Assembly: GCF_004341885.1 (NCBI RefSeq)
Contig: NZ_SLVX01000015.1
Location: forward strand, 82,878-146,877
DNA length: 64,000 nt
Reading direction: 5' to 3'
From: Shinella granuli
Lineage (GTDB): Bacteria > Pseudomonadota > Alphaproteobacteria > Rhizobiales > Rhizobiaceae
A program made the translations under genes and the position numbers. Of the stretch, positions 21,023 through 30,518 are shown piece after piece. How positions within the stretch are numbered: the stretch's first letter is position 1; the number at the start of each line of letters is the position of its first letter. Below the pieces are notes generated by a model, which ran no database searches, was not told the DNA's origin, and saw only the letters and a program-made list of their open reading frames with translations.

Positions 21023-22507
21023 CTATTCGGGCCAGGGCGGAATGGCGTCCGGCAGATCCTCCGCCGTCAGCCCCTCGCCTGCGATCCGGCCCGCCTCGCC
21101 ATGGCGCCAGACGGCGCTGGCGGCCGCTTCGAAGGCCGGCATGCCCTGCGCAAGATGCGCGCCGACGATGCCGGCGAGCACGTCGCCGGAGCCGGCCGTG
21201 GCAAGCCAGGGCGGCGCGTTCCCGTTGACGAGGACCCGGCCGTCCGGCGCGGCGATCACGGTGTCGGCGCCCTTGAGGATCAGGATGCCGTTGCTGCGCG
21301 CGGCCGCCTTCCGGGCGCGATCGATCTTCGACAGGGCGCCGTCTTGCGCAAGATCCGGAAAGAGGCGGGCGAACTCGCCGTCATGCGGCGTCAGCACCAG
21401 CCGCGGGCTTTCGCCGGAAAAGAGCGCGAAGAGCGCCGCCGGATCGTCGCGGAAGGCGCTGATGCCGTCTGCATCGAGCACCAGGCGACGGCCGCCTTCG
21501 GCAAGCAGGCGGACGTGGCCCCGTGCCCGCGCGCCGTCGCCGAAGCCGGGGCCGAGCACGAAGGTCTGCAACCGCGCATCGTCGAGCAGGGCCGAAAGGT
21601 CATCGTCGCCGTCGACGGGTTTCAGCATCGCCGCGGTCAGGTGCGCGGCGTTGACGGAAAGCGCCTCCCGCGGCGAGAGCAGCGTGACGAGACCGGCGCC
21701 GGCGCGAAGGCCGGCCGCGGCGGAGAGGCGCGCGGCGCCCGTGGCCGTCGCCGGGCCGGAGAAGACGGCAAGATGGCCGCGCCCGTATTTGTGGATCGCC
21801 CCCTCCTGTTCAGGCAGCGCGAGACGCCAGATCGCCGGCACATTCACGCGCATGTGGTCCGCATGCCGGGCCAGCAGGCGTGCGGGGATGCCGATGTCGA
21901 AGACCTCCAGGTCGCCCGCGAGGCTGCGGCCGGGCAGCAGCAGGTGGCCGGGCTTGCGGCACATGAAGGTGACGGTCGCGCTGGCCTCGAAGGCCGCGCC
22001 GCGCACCTGCCCGGTCCGGCCGTCGACGCCGGAGGGCAGGTCCACCGCCAGCACGGGCAGCGCCGCCTTGCGGCACACGGCCTCGATGATATCGGCGACC
22101 GCCTGCGGCACGTCGCGCGACAGGCCCGCGCCGAACAGCGCATCGATGACCACGTCGCCGGCGGCGGGCACATAGGCGGAAAGCGGCGCGACGGAACCGG
22201 AAAAACAGGCGAAGGCGCTCGCCGCGTCTCCCGTCAGCGCCGCGGTCTCCCCGAGCGCATGGACGGCGACCGCGGCCCCCGCCTCCTGCAAGGCGCGGGC
22301 GGCAACATAGCCGTCGCCGCCGTTGTTGCCCGGCCCGCACAGGACGGCAAAGCGCAGGGCGCCGGGAAAGCGGCGCAGCGCCGCGGCGGCAACCGCCTGT
22401 CCCGCCCGCTCCATCAGGCCGTAGCTCGAAAGATCGAGGGCGGCGGCGCGGTCGATCCGGCCCATGTCCTCGGGCGTGACGATGAGTGTGTCTATATCCT
22501 TGTGCAT
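21023..22507 (-). CDS. nnr: Bifunctional NAD(P)H-hydrate epimerase / ADP-dependent dehydratase
   Basis: Repairs damaged NAD(P)HX. Two domains are fused: residues about 1-210 are the YjeF_N epimerase (GPGNNGGDGYVAARAL, ALFGAGLSRDV, VDLPSGVDGRTG), and about 225-494 the ribokinase-like dehydratase (YGRGHLAVFSG, VLGPGFGDG, LTPHDGEFARLFPD, GSGDVLAGIVGAHLAQG). Length 494 from the ATG at 22507; the frame upstream lacks a family match. It is divergent from glnB, across a gap holding the glnB sigma-54 promoter. Identification is firm. Confidence 0.94.
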   Translation of the reverse strand: MHKDIDTLIVTPEDMGRIDRAAALDLSSYGLMERAGQAVAAAALRRFPGALRFAVLCGPGNNGGDGYVAARALQEAGAAVAVHALGETAALTGDAASAFACFSGSVAPLSAYVPAAGDVVIDALFGAGLSRDVPQAVADIIEAVCRKAALPVLAVDLPSGVDGRTGQVRGAAFEASATVTFMCRKPGHLLLPGRSLAGDLEVFDIGIPARLLARHADHMRVNVPAIWRLALPEQEGAIHKYGRGHLAVFSGPATATGAARLSAAAGLRAGAGLVTLLSPREALSVNAAHLTAAMLKPVDGDDDLSALLDDARLQTFVLGPGFGDGARARGHVRLLAEGGRRLVLDADGISAFRDDPAALFALFSGESPRLVLTPHDGEFARLFPDLAQDGALSKIDRARKAAARSNGILILKGADTVIAAPDGRVLVNGNAPPWLATAGSGDVLAGIVGAHLAQGMPAFEAAASAVWRHGEAGRIAGEGLTAEDLPDAIPPWPE

Positions 22508-22577
22508 GCCGCCACCATGCGCGCAAAGCCGGGGTGGAGACAAGCCCACGGATCGATCCGGCGTAACGACCGTTTTT

Positions 22578-22591
22578 TGTGCATTTGCACA
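22578..22591. promoter_or_regulatory. Palindrome TGTGCATTTGCACA upstream of glnB and nnr
   Basis: TGTGCA and TGCACA are exact inverted arms two bases apart, about 205 bases upstream of the -24/-12 promoter of glnB. It could be an activator site, but the half-site spacing and orientation differ from the classical NtrC box (TGCAC...GTGCA), so I leave it unassigned. The 364-base gap 22508-22871 holds no other feature besides the sigma-54 promoter. Confidence 0.4.
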
Positions 22592-22673
22592 TTCCATGCG
22601 CTCAACATTGCAGCTTTACGCGGCAGGTCCGCCGGCCCGGCCCTCCAGAGGCATCGGCCCGGGTGGAAAGTGA

Positions 22674-23210
<537 letters not shown>

Positions 23211-23270
23211 TCCCGCCCGGCCGTCCGGCCGAGGCTTCCACCTCGTCATCTCACACAGGGACTCCATAAA

Positions 23271-24680
23271 ATGACGACTGCCAATGAAATCCTCAAGCAA
23301 ATCAAGGAAAACGACGTCAAGTTCGTCGACCTGCGCTTCACCGACCCGCGCGGCAAGATGCACCATGTGACGATGGACGTCGGCGTCGTCGACGAAGACA
23401 TGTTCGCCGATGGCGTCATGTTCGACGGCTCCTCGATCGGCGGCTGGAAGGCGATCAACGAGTCCGACATGGTGCTGATGCCCGACCCGGCGACCGTCCA
23501 CATGGACCCGTTCTTCGCGCAGTCCACCATGGTCGTCATGTGCGACATCCTCGACCCGGTCTCGGGCGAGAGCTACAACCGCGATCCGCGCGGCACGGCC
23601 AAGAAGGCCGAAGCCTACCTGAAGGCCTCGGGCATCGGCGACACGATCTATGCCGGCCCGGAACCGGAATTCTTCGTCTTCGACGACGTCAAGTACAAGG
23701 CCGACCCGTACAATACCGGCTTCAAGCTGGATTCCTCGGAACTGCCGTCCAACGACGACACCGACTACGAGACCGGCAATCTCGGCCATCGCCCGCGCGT
23801 CAAGGGCGGCTACTTCCCGGTTCCCCCGGTCGACAGCTGCCAGGACATGCGCTCGGAGATGCTGACCGTGCTCACCGAGATGGGCGTCACCGTCGAGAAG
23901 CAGCACCATGAGGTGGCGGCCGCCCAGCACGAGCTCGGCGTCAAGTTCGACACGCTGGTGCGCAGCGCCGACAAGGTGCAGATCTACAAGTACGTCGTGC
24001 ACCAGGTCGCCAATGCCTATGGCAAGACGGCGACCTTCATGCCGAAGCCGGTCTTCGGCGACAACGGCTCGGGCATGCACGTGCACCTGTCGATCTGGAA
24101 GGATTCCAAGCCGCAGTTCGCCGGCGACGAATATGCCGGCCTGTCGGAAACCTGCCTCTACTTCATCGGCGGCATCATCAAGCATGCCAAGGCGATCAAC
24201 GCCTTCACCAACCCGACGACGAACTCCTACAAGCGTCTCGTCCCGGGCTACGAGGCGCCGGTCCTGCTCGCCTACTCGGCCCGCAACCGCTCGGCCTCGT
24301 GCCGCATTCCGTTCGGCACGGGTCCGAAGTCCAAGCGCGTCGAGATCCGCTTCCCCGACCCGCTCGGCAACCCCTATCTCGGCTTCGCCGCCATGCTGAT
24401 GGCCGGCCTCGACGGCATCAAGAACAAGATCCATCCCGGCAAGGCCATGGATAAGGACCTCTACGACCTGCCGCCGAAGGAGCTGAAGAAGATCCCGACC
24501 GTCTGCGGCAGCCTGCGCGAAGCGCTGGAAAGCCTCGACAAGGACCGCAAGTTCCTGACGGCCGGCGGCGTGTTCGACGACGACCAGATCGATTCCTACA
24601 TCGAGCTGAAGATGGTGGAGGTCATGCGCTACGAAATGACCCCGCACCCGGTCGAGTTCGACATGTACTACTCCGCCTGA
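23271..24680 (+). CDS. glnA: Glutamine synthetase type I
   Basis: Makes glutamine from glutamate, ammonia and ATP. The 469-residue protein has the GSI metal and substrate motifs [52 protein letters not shown] and [19 protein letters not shown]. The adenylylation site [10 protein letters not shown] (Tyr near residue 400) is intact, so the enzyme should be controlled by GlnE in response to PII. It is the second gene of glnBA and ends at a strong hairpin. Confidence 0.98.
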   Translation: MTTANEILKQIKENDVKFVDLRFTDPRGKMHHVTMDVGVVDEDMFADGVMFDGSSIGGWKAINESDMVLMPDPATVHMDPFFAQSTMVVMCDILDPVSGESYNRDPRGTAKKAEAYLKASGIGDTIYAGPEPEFFVFDDVKYKADPYNTGFKLDSSELPSNDDTDYETGNLGHRPRVKGGYFPVPPVDSCQDMRSEMLTVLTEMGVTVEKQHHEVAAAQHELGVKFDTLVRSADKVQIYKYVVHQVANAYGKTATFMPKPVFGDNGSGMHVHLSIWKDSKPQFAGDEYAGLSETCLYFIGGIIKHAKAINAFTNPTTNSYKRLVPGYEAPVLLAYSARNRSASCRIPFGTGPKSKRVEIRFPDPLGNPYLGFAAMLMAGLDGIKNKIHPGKAMDKDLYDLPPKELKKIPTVCGSLREALESLDKDRKFLTAGGVFDDDQIDSYIELKMVEVMRYEMTPHPVEFDMYYSA

Positions 24681-24700
24681 TCGGCAGCGTTTTTCGACGA

Positions 24701-24727
24701 AAAACCCGGCTTCTGGCCGGGTTTTTT
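24701..24727 (+). terminator. Terminator after glnA
   Basis: AAAACCCGGC pairs with GCCGGGTTTT, followed by a T run; 20 bases after the glnA stop. Confidence 0.9.
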
Positions 24728-24755
24728 GTTTGTCGGGGAGCGTCGTGGGCGGCGC

Positions 24756-24894
24756 TTGGATCCTCGGGTCGAGCCCGAGGATGACGCAAGAAGGGATGTC
24801 TGGCAAAACAGGCGGACATGCCCTATGCCGCACCGTTCGATAGGCGGCCAGCCTCTCCTCATCCGTCATCCTCGGGCTCGACCCGAGGATCCAA
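24756..24894. repeat. Pair of identical 31-bp inverted repeats
   Basis: The 31 bases at 24756-24786 (TTGGATCCTCGGGTCGAGCC... ending GATGACG) recur as an exact reverse complement at 24864-24894, separated by 77 bases. Each copy is itself palindromic around CCTCGGGTCGAGCCCGAGG. A related, diverged pair occurs at 38307-38394. It looks like a dispersed intergenic repeat and may form a cruciform. Confidence 0.8.
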
Positions 24895-24928
24895 GCCGCA
24901 TGGGATGCCGGAAGCGAAGAACATTCGT

Positions 24929-25963
24929 CTACGGCTGGAGCCGCTGCTTGAGCAGGTTGAGATATTCCTCGTTGCTGTCGTCCGTGGCGCTCGTGGCGGC
25001 AGCGGCGGCGGGTTTGCAGGCGGGCTTGTAATCGAGCGCCATGCCGGCCTTCACGCAGACGCCGACCTGCCAGCCGGGCGGCAGCGCGGTGAGGTCCACC
25101 GTCTTCCATTTCGGATGGCCTGTCGTCTTCAGCTTGTCGAGGCCGGTGACGATGAGGTTGGAGAAGTCCGCCACCGTCTTGCAACTGTCCCGGTGATAGG
25201 CGTTGCGCTTGGTGTCGTAATCGTAGGTCATCATCACGGCCTTGACGGCGATGAGGTCGACCGGCGTGTCCTGGAAGGAATAGGTGCCGGCCTCGATGCG
25301 CGAGGGCGTGTAGGTGGCGAGCAGCGGCGCCTCGGTGATCGGCACGAGATGGAACTTCGCCCTGTCGATGGTGTTGCCGGTAAAGAGCGAGGCCGGCGCG
25401 CCGGCGACGTAGAAGAAGGCGTCGATCTCGCCGGAGAGGAGTTTCGGCAGCGCCTCGTCCGGGTTGATGTCCATGCGCTCGCCGGCCTTGACCTGCAGGA
25501 TGTCCATGATGAGCGTGGCGGTGAGGAAGGTGCCCGAATCCTTCTTGCCGACGGCGACCTTCTTGCCCGCGAGGTCCTTGAGGCCCGCAATGTCGGTGCG
25601 GGCGAGGACGTGGATCTCCTCGTTGTAGAGCGGGAACATGATGCGCACGCCCTTGACCGCCTTCTGCACTTCGGGATCGTTCTTCTCGAAGGTCTTCAGG
25701 TATTCGAGCACGTCGCTCTGCACGATGCCGAACTGGGTGTTGCGGCGGTTGCGCACACCGACGAAGTTCTCCAGCGATCCCGCGCTTTCGAGGACATTGA
25801 GCGTCTGGCCGCATTCGGCGCCGAGCGCGGCGATGTCGCGGCCGATCTTGATATAGGTGCCCTGCGGGCCGCCGGTCATGATGTTGCGCTCGAAATCCGC
25901 GGCAAGAACGCCTGCGGTGGAAAGCGCCAGCCCGAGCGCGGCCAAAAGAACAGATCGCTTCAT
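24929..25963 (-). CDS. TAXI-family TRAP-type solute-binding protein
   Basis: A 344-residue periplasmic protein. The start at 25963 has GGAGAAAAGG before it and gives a Sec signal peptide, MKRSVLLAALGLALSTAGVLA. The mature protein shows the TAXI pattern: MTGGPQGTYIKIGRDIA near its N-terminus, ESAGSLENFVGVRNRRNTQFGIVQSD, and VAVGKKDSGTFLTATLIMD. Such proteins normally deliver glutamate-like or other acids to a fused TRAP permease, but none is in the window. Instead it follows a membrane-anchored coiled-coil gene by 37 bases in what looks like an operon. Four cysteines could form disulfides. Ligand unknown. Confidence 0.85.
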   Translation of the reverse strand: MKRSVLLAALGLALSTAGVLAADFERNIMTGGPQGTYIKIGRDIAALGAECGQTLNVLESAGSLENFVGVRNRRNTQFGIVQSDVLEYLKTFEKNDPEVQKAVKGVRIMFPLYNEEIHVLARTDIAGLKDLAGKKVAVGKKDSGTFLTATLIMDILQVKAGERMDINPDEALPKLLSGEIDAFFYVAGAPASLFTGNTIDRAKFHLVPITEAPLLATYTPSRIEAGTYSFQDTPVDLIAVKAVMMTYDYDTKRNAYHRDSCKTVADFSNLIVTGLDKLKTTGHPKWKTVDLTALPPGWQVGVCVKAGMALDYKPACKPAAAAATSATDDSNEEYLNLLKQRLQP

Positions 25964-26000
25964 TCCTTTTCTCCCATCCAAGGCAGGTTCAGTGAGGGGT

Positions 26001-27044
26001 TCAGCAGTCGGCATCGAGGTCGCGCATGAGATTTCTGAGGGCAAGCACCGGAATGCGCCGGAAGACGCCGCCGAGCGCCCTGGTCACGCATTCGCCGGCG
26101 GCAAGCGAACGTTCGAGCTGTTCGCGCTGCACGCTGGTGAGGGAATCAAGGCCGGGCGTTTCGCGCATCGCCTCGGCCACACGCGCGCCGTTGCGCGGGT
26201 TGAGGGCCTGGATGGTGATGTCCCGGGCAGCATCGTCGGTCGCCTGCTTGTCCGGCACCGCCTTCCTGCCATTGTCGTTCGGCTCCTTCGGCAGCGGCAT
26301 GCAGTTGGCCGCCTCGAGCGCCTCGACCTGCCCCGTCAGCGCCTTGGTGCGCTCGCCGAGGGCGGCGATCTCCTTGTCCTTGCGGTCGATCTCGTCCTGA
26401 AGCGCCGGCAGGTTTTTCGTGCGCAGCGCCTCTTCGGCCGTGCGGGCCTTGTCCAGTTCCGCGCGCAGGCCGGCGGTCTGCGTCTTCAGGTCCTCGGCCT
26501 CCGCGCCGCGTGCGGCGGCCTCTTGCGTGCAGGACTTTTCAAGGCCGGCGATCTTGTCGGTCTGGAGCGAAAGCCGGCGCTCGCGGTCCTTGACGGCCTC
26601 CTCGGCCTTCTTCTGCTGCGCTTCGGCATCCGCGACGCGCTGGCCGAGCAGCTGGAGCTTTTCTTCGAGCGCGGGCACAACCTCCTGCGCAAGCCTGGTG
26701 CGTTCGGCGGCGATCGCCGCCACATCCGCGCCCGACGTATTCGCATCCTTGCGCAGGGTCTCGAGCTGGCGCTTGAGCGTGCCGTTCTCCTGCGTCAGCG
26801 CCTGCGCCTTCCGGGTGCTTTCCTCGACCTCGGCGGTGCGGGCGTCGAGGTCGCGCTGAAGGTCGGCGATACGCGTGTCGCGCGCTTCGAGCTCGCTGTG
26901 CGGAACCGTGTCGTCCATCATGCGGAAGGCGCCGTAGCCGCCGGCCGCGCCGAGCGCCAGGCACACCACGGAGGCGAACAGGATGCCTCCGATGCCGCCG
27001 CCTGCTGCCGGTCCGTTACCGCTCCTGCCCCACTGATTGTTCAT
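26001..27044 (-). CDS. Membrane-anchored coiled-coil protein of unknown function
   Basis: A 347-residue protein: a Gly-rich cytoplasmic start (MNNQWGRSGNGPAAGGG), one transmembrane helix (GGILFASVVCLALGAAGGYGAF, residues about 19-40), then a long coiled coil (about 50-250) rich in Glu, Ala, Lys and Arg, and a small C-terminal globular part with ARDITIQALNPRNGARVAEA and a final Cys pair region. The topology is compatible with an envelope tether projecting into the periplasm. It is the first gene of a pair with the TAXI binding protein. I do not recognise the family; similar architectures sometimes get called kinesin-like or chromosome-segregation by chance. Confidence 0.75.
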   Translation of the reverse strand: MNNQWGRSGNGPAAGGGIGGILFASVVCLALGAAGGYGAFRMMDDTVPHSELEARDTRIADLQRDLDARTAEVEESTRKAQALTQENGTLKRQLETLRKDANTSGADVAAIAAERTRLAQEVVPALEEKLQLLGQRVADAEAQQKKAEEAVKDRERRLSLQTDKIAGLEKSCTQEAAARGAEAEDLKTQTAGLRAELDKARTAEEALRTKNLPALQDEIDRKDKEIAALGERTKALTGQVEALEAANCMPLPKEPNDNGRKAVPDKQATDDAARDITIQALNPRNGARVAEAMRETPGLDSLTSVQREQLERSLAAGECVTRALGGVFRRIPVLALRNLMRDLDADC

Positions 27045-27197
27045 GCCACCCGACCCACATGAGACGCCCCCTTTGGGGTACGCCGAAACCATCGGTGGCG
27101 CAAGCGCCCCGCTCCCTTGGATAAAGACGTGCGAGATGGCCGAACTATTGATGTTTCGGCGTATTTACCCAAATATAGGAGGAAAGGTAGGTACGAC

Positions 27198-27530
27198 ATG
27201 AAGATGCGTAACGCAAAATTTGCCATTGGCGACATCGTCCGCCACCGGGTTTTCCCCTTTCGTGGCGTGGTCTTCGATGTCGATCCGGAATTCGCCAACA
27301 CGGAGGAATGGTGGAACGCCATTCCCGCCGAAATCCGGCCGTCCAAGGACCAGCCGTTCTATCATCTCTTCGCGGAGAACGAGGATACGGAATATGTCGC
27401 CTATGTCTCGGAGCAGAACCTCGTTCCCGACGACAGCGGCAAGCCGATCCGCCATCCGCAGGTCCGCGCCCTGATGGATGTGGAGAAGGGGCATTATCGC
27501 TGGAAGGAGCAGAGCGGCATTTTCCACTGA
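27198..27530 (+). CDS. hspQ: Heat shock protein HspQ (YccV/hemimethylated-DNA-binding-like)
   Basis: A 110-residue protein of the YccV domain family. KFAIGDIVRHRVFPFRGVVF and DVDPEFANTEEWWNAIP are diagnostic, followed by PFYHLFAENEDTEYVAYVSEQN. In enterobacteria HspQ is a specificity adaptor of Lon protease and was first described as binding hemimethylated DNA. The start at 27198 follows GGAGGAAAGG about 15 bases upstream and fits the family; an earlier in-frame ATG adds unrelated residues. Divergent from the coiled-coil gene; ends at a bidirectional terminator. Confidence 0.92.
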   Translation: MKMRNAKFAIGDIVRHRVFPFRGVVFDVDPEFANTEEWWNAIPAEIRPSKDQPFYHLFAENEDTEYVAYVSEQNLVPDDSGKPIRHPQVRALMDVEKGHYRWKEQSGIFH

Positions 27531-27565
27531 AGCGCGCCCGTCGCCGCGCTTCCGCTTCGCCCAAC

Positions 27566-27593
27566 AAAAAACCCGGCCTTTGGCCGGGTTTTT
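27566..27593. terminator. Bidirectional terminator between hspQ and the IalB-like gene
   Basis: AAAAACCCGGCC pairs with GGCCGGGTTTTT with short loop; A/T tails on both strands serve the two convergent genes. Confidence 0.9.
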
Positions 27594-27616
27594 CGTGATC
27601 GCATCAAGCGGGACGC

Positions 27617-28243
27617 TTACTGGCTCTTGGCGGCCTTCTGGGCCTCTTCGAGCTTCTTGCGGGCTTCTTCCGCCTTCTTCTGCATTTCTTCCTGCAGCAG
27701 GCGCTGGCGCTCTTCGAGCTGCGACTGTTCGATCGGCTCGCCGTCGAAGACGCCGGTGAAGCCTTCGAGCGAGATCTTGATCGGGTTCGGCGCGCGCTGG
27801 AAGTTGACCGAGGTCAGGACAAGCTCGCCGCCCTTCTTGAGGCTGGAGATCATCTGGTCGGTCAGCGGCACTTCGGCGACGCACTTGTCGGGCATGCAGA
27901 TGGCGTAGTCGAGCTTCTGGGCCTTGCCGCCGTCGATCTGCATCTGGACGCCCGGCGGGATCAGGCGGGCGCTCGGCACAGAAACCTGCATGATCTTGCG
28001 GTTGGCCTTGCCGGCAACGGTGATGAGGCCGACCGCGGTGATGAGCTGGCCGCTGTTGGCCGTCAGCAGGTTCTGCACGATGCAGACGTCGTTGTCTTCC
28101 TGCTTGGTGCAGACCTTGAACCAGCCCTTCGGCGGCGCAGCCTGCTGCTGTGCCAGCGAAGCGGAAGGAGCAGCCGCCAGGGCAACGGAAGCAGCAAAGG
28201 CGGAAAGCACGGTCCGCTTGATGAGGTGCGATGTGAAGATCAT
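27617..28243 (-). CDS. Invasion-associated locus B (IalB) family exported protein
   Basis: A 208-residue periplasmic protein with signal peptide (MIFTSHLIKRTVLSAFAASV..., cleavage near residue 31). The IalB pattern is seen in GWFKVCTKQEDNDVCIVQ and AICMPDKCVAEVPL; Cys45, Cys54, Cys116 and Cys121 probably form two disulfides. The C-terminal 40 residues are a charged Glu/Lys/Gln helix, predicted coiled coil, added to the core. The name comes from Bartonella, where ialB aids erythrocyte entry; in free-living rhizobia the role is unknown and invasion should not be inferred. Confidence 0.88.
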   Translation of the reverse strand: MIFTSHLIKRTVLSAFAASVALAAAPSASLAQQQAAPPKGWFKVCTKQEDNDVCIVQNLLTANSGQLITAVGLITVAGKANRKIMQVSVPSARLIPPGVQMQIDGGKAQKLDYAICMPDKCVAEVPLTDQMISSLKKGGELVLTSVNFQRAPNPIKISLEGFTGVFDGEPIEQSQLEERQRLLQEEMQKKAEEARKKLEEAQKAAKSQ

Positions 28244-28519
28244 AACGAGTTCGGTCTCCTGAAAATCCGGTGCCGGAGCGACAGCGCCCCCTTGGGGCCC
28301 TTTCGGGCGATTTGGTCAGCCGTGCGCTCTCCTGTCGGCGAAATGAGGCATTTGCATGACCCGCTTCGGGGAACCCTGTTACAATGGGCCGCGCCGGATA
28401 TCCAGCCTTTCTTGATGAAATTCCCGCGTGCATCGGATTTCCCGCACCTGCCACGCTGCCGTCCCGTTTCGAGCGCGTATAATGGACGAGAATCATCCGG
28501 ACCCCACGAGGAGACACAA

Positions 28520-30331
28520 TTGCGCCCCTTCCTGACGGCCTTTGCCGCCTGCCTTCTCGGCCTGCCCGCCCCCCTCGCCCATGCCGCCCCGGTGCACGGC
28601 ATCGCCATGCACGGCGAGCCGGCCCTGCCGGCGGACTACAAGCATTTCAGCTACGTCAATCCGGACGTGAAGAAGGGCGGGCGCATCTCCTACGGTGTCG
28701 TCGGCACCTTCGACAGCCTCAACCCCTTCATCCTGAAAAGCATGCGCACCACGGCGCGCGGCATGTGGGACCCGGAATTCGGCAACCTCGTCTACGAATC
28801 GCTGATGGTGCGCTCGCGCGACGAGGCCTTCACCATGTACGGCCTGCTCGCCGAAAGCGTGGAATGGGACGACGACCGCAGCTTCGTCGAGTTCCACCTC
28901 AACCCGAAGGCGCGCTGGGCGGACGGCAAGCCGGTGACGCCCGAGGACATCATCTTCACCTTCGAGCTGATGCGGGACAAGGGCCGCGCCCCCTTCAGCA
29001 TTCGCCTGAACGGCGTGGAGAAACTCGAAAAGACCGGTGAAAACAGCGTCCGCTTCACCTTCAACGAGAAGGGCGACCGCGAAGCGCCGCTCCTGATCGC
29101 GCTGTCGCCGATCCTGCCGAAGCACGCCACCGAAGTGGAGACCTTCGACCGGTCGTCGCTCACCTTCCCGCTCGGCTCCGGTCCCTACAAGGTCAAGGCC
29201 GTGAAGCCCGGCGAGCGCATCGTCTACGAGCGCGATCCGAACTATTGGGGCAAGGACATTCCCTCGAAGATCGGCTTCGACAATTACGACGAAATCTCCG
29301 TGGAATATTTCCTGCAGGACAATTCGCTGTTCGAGGCCTTCAAGAAGGGCGCCGTCGACGTCTACCAGGAAGGCAATCCGACGAAATGGGCACGCGGCTA
29401 CGATTTTCCCGCGGTCCAGTCCGGCACGGTCATCAAGGATGCGGTGAAGTCGAAGCTGCCGCCGGTCATGTTCGGCTTCGTCTTCAACACGCGCCGCCCG
29501 GTCTTCCAGAACGCGGAGCTGCGCAAGGCGCTGCTCTATGCCTTCGATTTCGAATGGGTCAACCGCAGCCTGTTCGAAAACGCCTATACGCGCACGGAAA
29601 GCTTCTGGCAGAACACCGAACTGTCCTCGATGAACGCGCCGATCGATGCGCGTGAGCGCGAGATCCTCGGCGAGGCGGTAAACCGGATCGATCCCGCCAT
29701 CCTCGACGGCACCTATCGCCTGCCGGTGACCGACGGTTCGGGCCGCGACCGCAAGGTGCTGCGCGAGGCGATGAACCACTTCAAGAATGCCGGCTATTCC
29801 ATCAAGGACGGCCGCATGGTCGATGCGTCGGGCACGCCGCTCGCCTTCGAGATCATGACGCAGAACGCCGACCAGGAAAAGCTCGCCCTCGCCTACCAGC
29901 GCTTCCTCGGCGCGCTCGGCATCCACATCACCCTCAGGACCGTCGACGATTCGCAGTACCAGAGCCGCAGCCAGACCTTCGACTACGACGTCATCATGAA
30001 GGCCTTCCTTTCGTCCCTGTCGCCGGGGCTCGAACAGGTGCGGCGCTGGGGATCGCAGGCGCGCGACACCGAGGGCAGCGAAAGCTTTGCCGGCGTTGCC
30101 GATCCCGACCTCGACCGCGTCATGGCGGCCATTCTCTCCGCGCGCACGGCAGAGGATTTCCGCTCGGCCGTTCGGGCCCAGGACAGGATGCTGCTCTCCG
30201 GCAACTATGTCGTCCCGCTCTATCACCTCGGCGAGCAATGGATCGCGCGCAACAAGACCATCGGCCGTCCGGAGGTGACGCCGCTCTGGGGCTTCCAGCT
30301 CCCCGTCTGGTGGGATGAACGGGTGCAATGA
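28520..30331 (+). CDS. Extracellular peptide-binding protein of an ABC importer (YejA-like), TTG start
   Basis: A family 5 solute-binding protein of 603 residues. The TTG at 28520 is chosen because GAGGAG lies seven bases ahead and it yields a signal peptide, MRPFLTAFAACLLGLPAPLA. The mature part has the family landmarks YVNPDVKKGGRISYGVVGTF, ARWADGKPVTPEDIIFTFEL and SGPYKVKAVKPGERIVYERD and ends PLWGFQLPVWWDERVQ. It resembles YejA, the binding protein for microcin C-type peptides. No permease or ATPase gene adjoins it, so it is an orphan here. Confidence 0.9.
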   Translation: MRPFLTAFAACLLGLPAPLAHAAPVHGIAMHGEPALPADYKHFSYVNPDVKKGGRISYGVVGTFDSLNPFILKSMRTTARGMWDPEFGNLVYESLMVRSRDEAFTMYGLLAESVEWDDDRSFVEFHLNPKARWADGKPVTPEDIIFTFELMRDKGRAPFSIRLNGVEKLEKTGENSVRFTFNEKGDREAPLLIALSPILPKHATEVETFDRSSLTFPLGSGPYKVKAVKPGERIVYERDPNYWGKDIPSKIGFDNYDEISVEYFLQDNSLFEAFKKGAVDVYQEGNPTKWARGYDFPAVQSGTVIKDAVKSKLPPVMFGFVFNTRRPVFQNAELRKALLYAFDFEWVNRSLFENAYTRTESFWQNTELSSMNAPIDAREREILGEAVNRIDPAILDGTYRLPVTDGSGRDRKVLREAMNHFKNAGYSIKDGRMVDASGTPLAFEIMTQNADQEKLALAYQRFLGALGIHITLRTVDDSQYQSRSQTFDYDVIMKAFLSSLSPGLEQVRRWGSQARDTEGSESFAGVADPDLDRVMAAILSARTAEDFRSAVRAQDRMLLSGNYVVPLYHLGEQWIARNKTIGRPEVTPLWGFQLPVWWDERVQ

Positions 30332-30518
30332 AAAGGGGCTATCCCCAGAATTGGGGTTACCGCAAGGTAACCTGTTGAAAGCCGTCGCAAGCCGGCCTAT
30401 CTCGGCGGTGAGAGCGGCACGCCGAGCCGCCGCCGCAGATGTCAGACACTGCCACGCAGCCCGCAGGACGCGGCTGCGCGGCGGCCGGGATTGTCCGGCG
30501 CCTTGAAAGGAAACGCAG

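Noticed and set aside
27617..28243. Calling the IalB-like gene a virulence factor
   Set aside because: The family is widespread in non-pathogenic rhizobia; nothing in this window indicates invasion.
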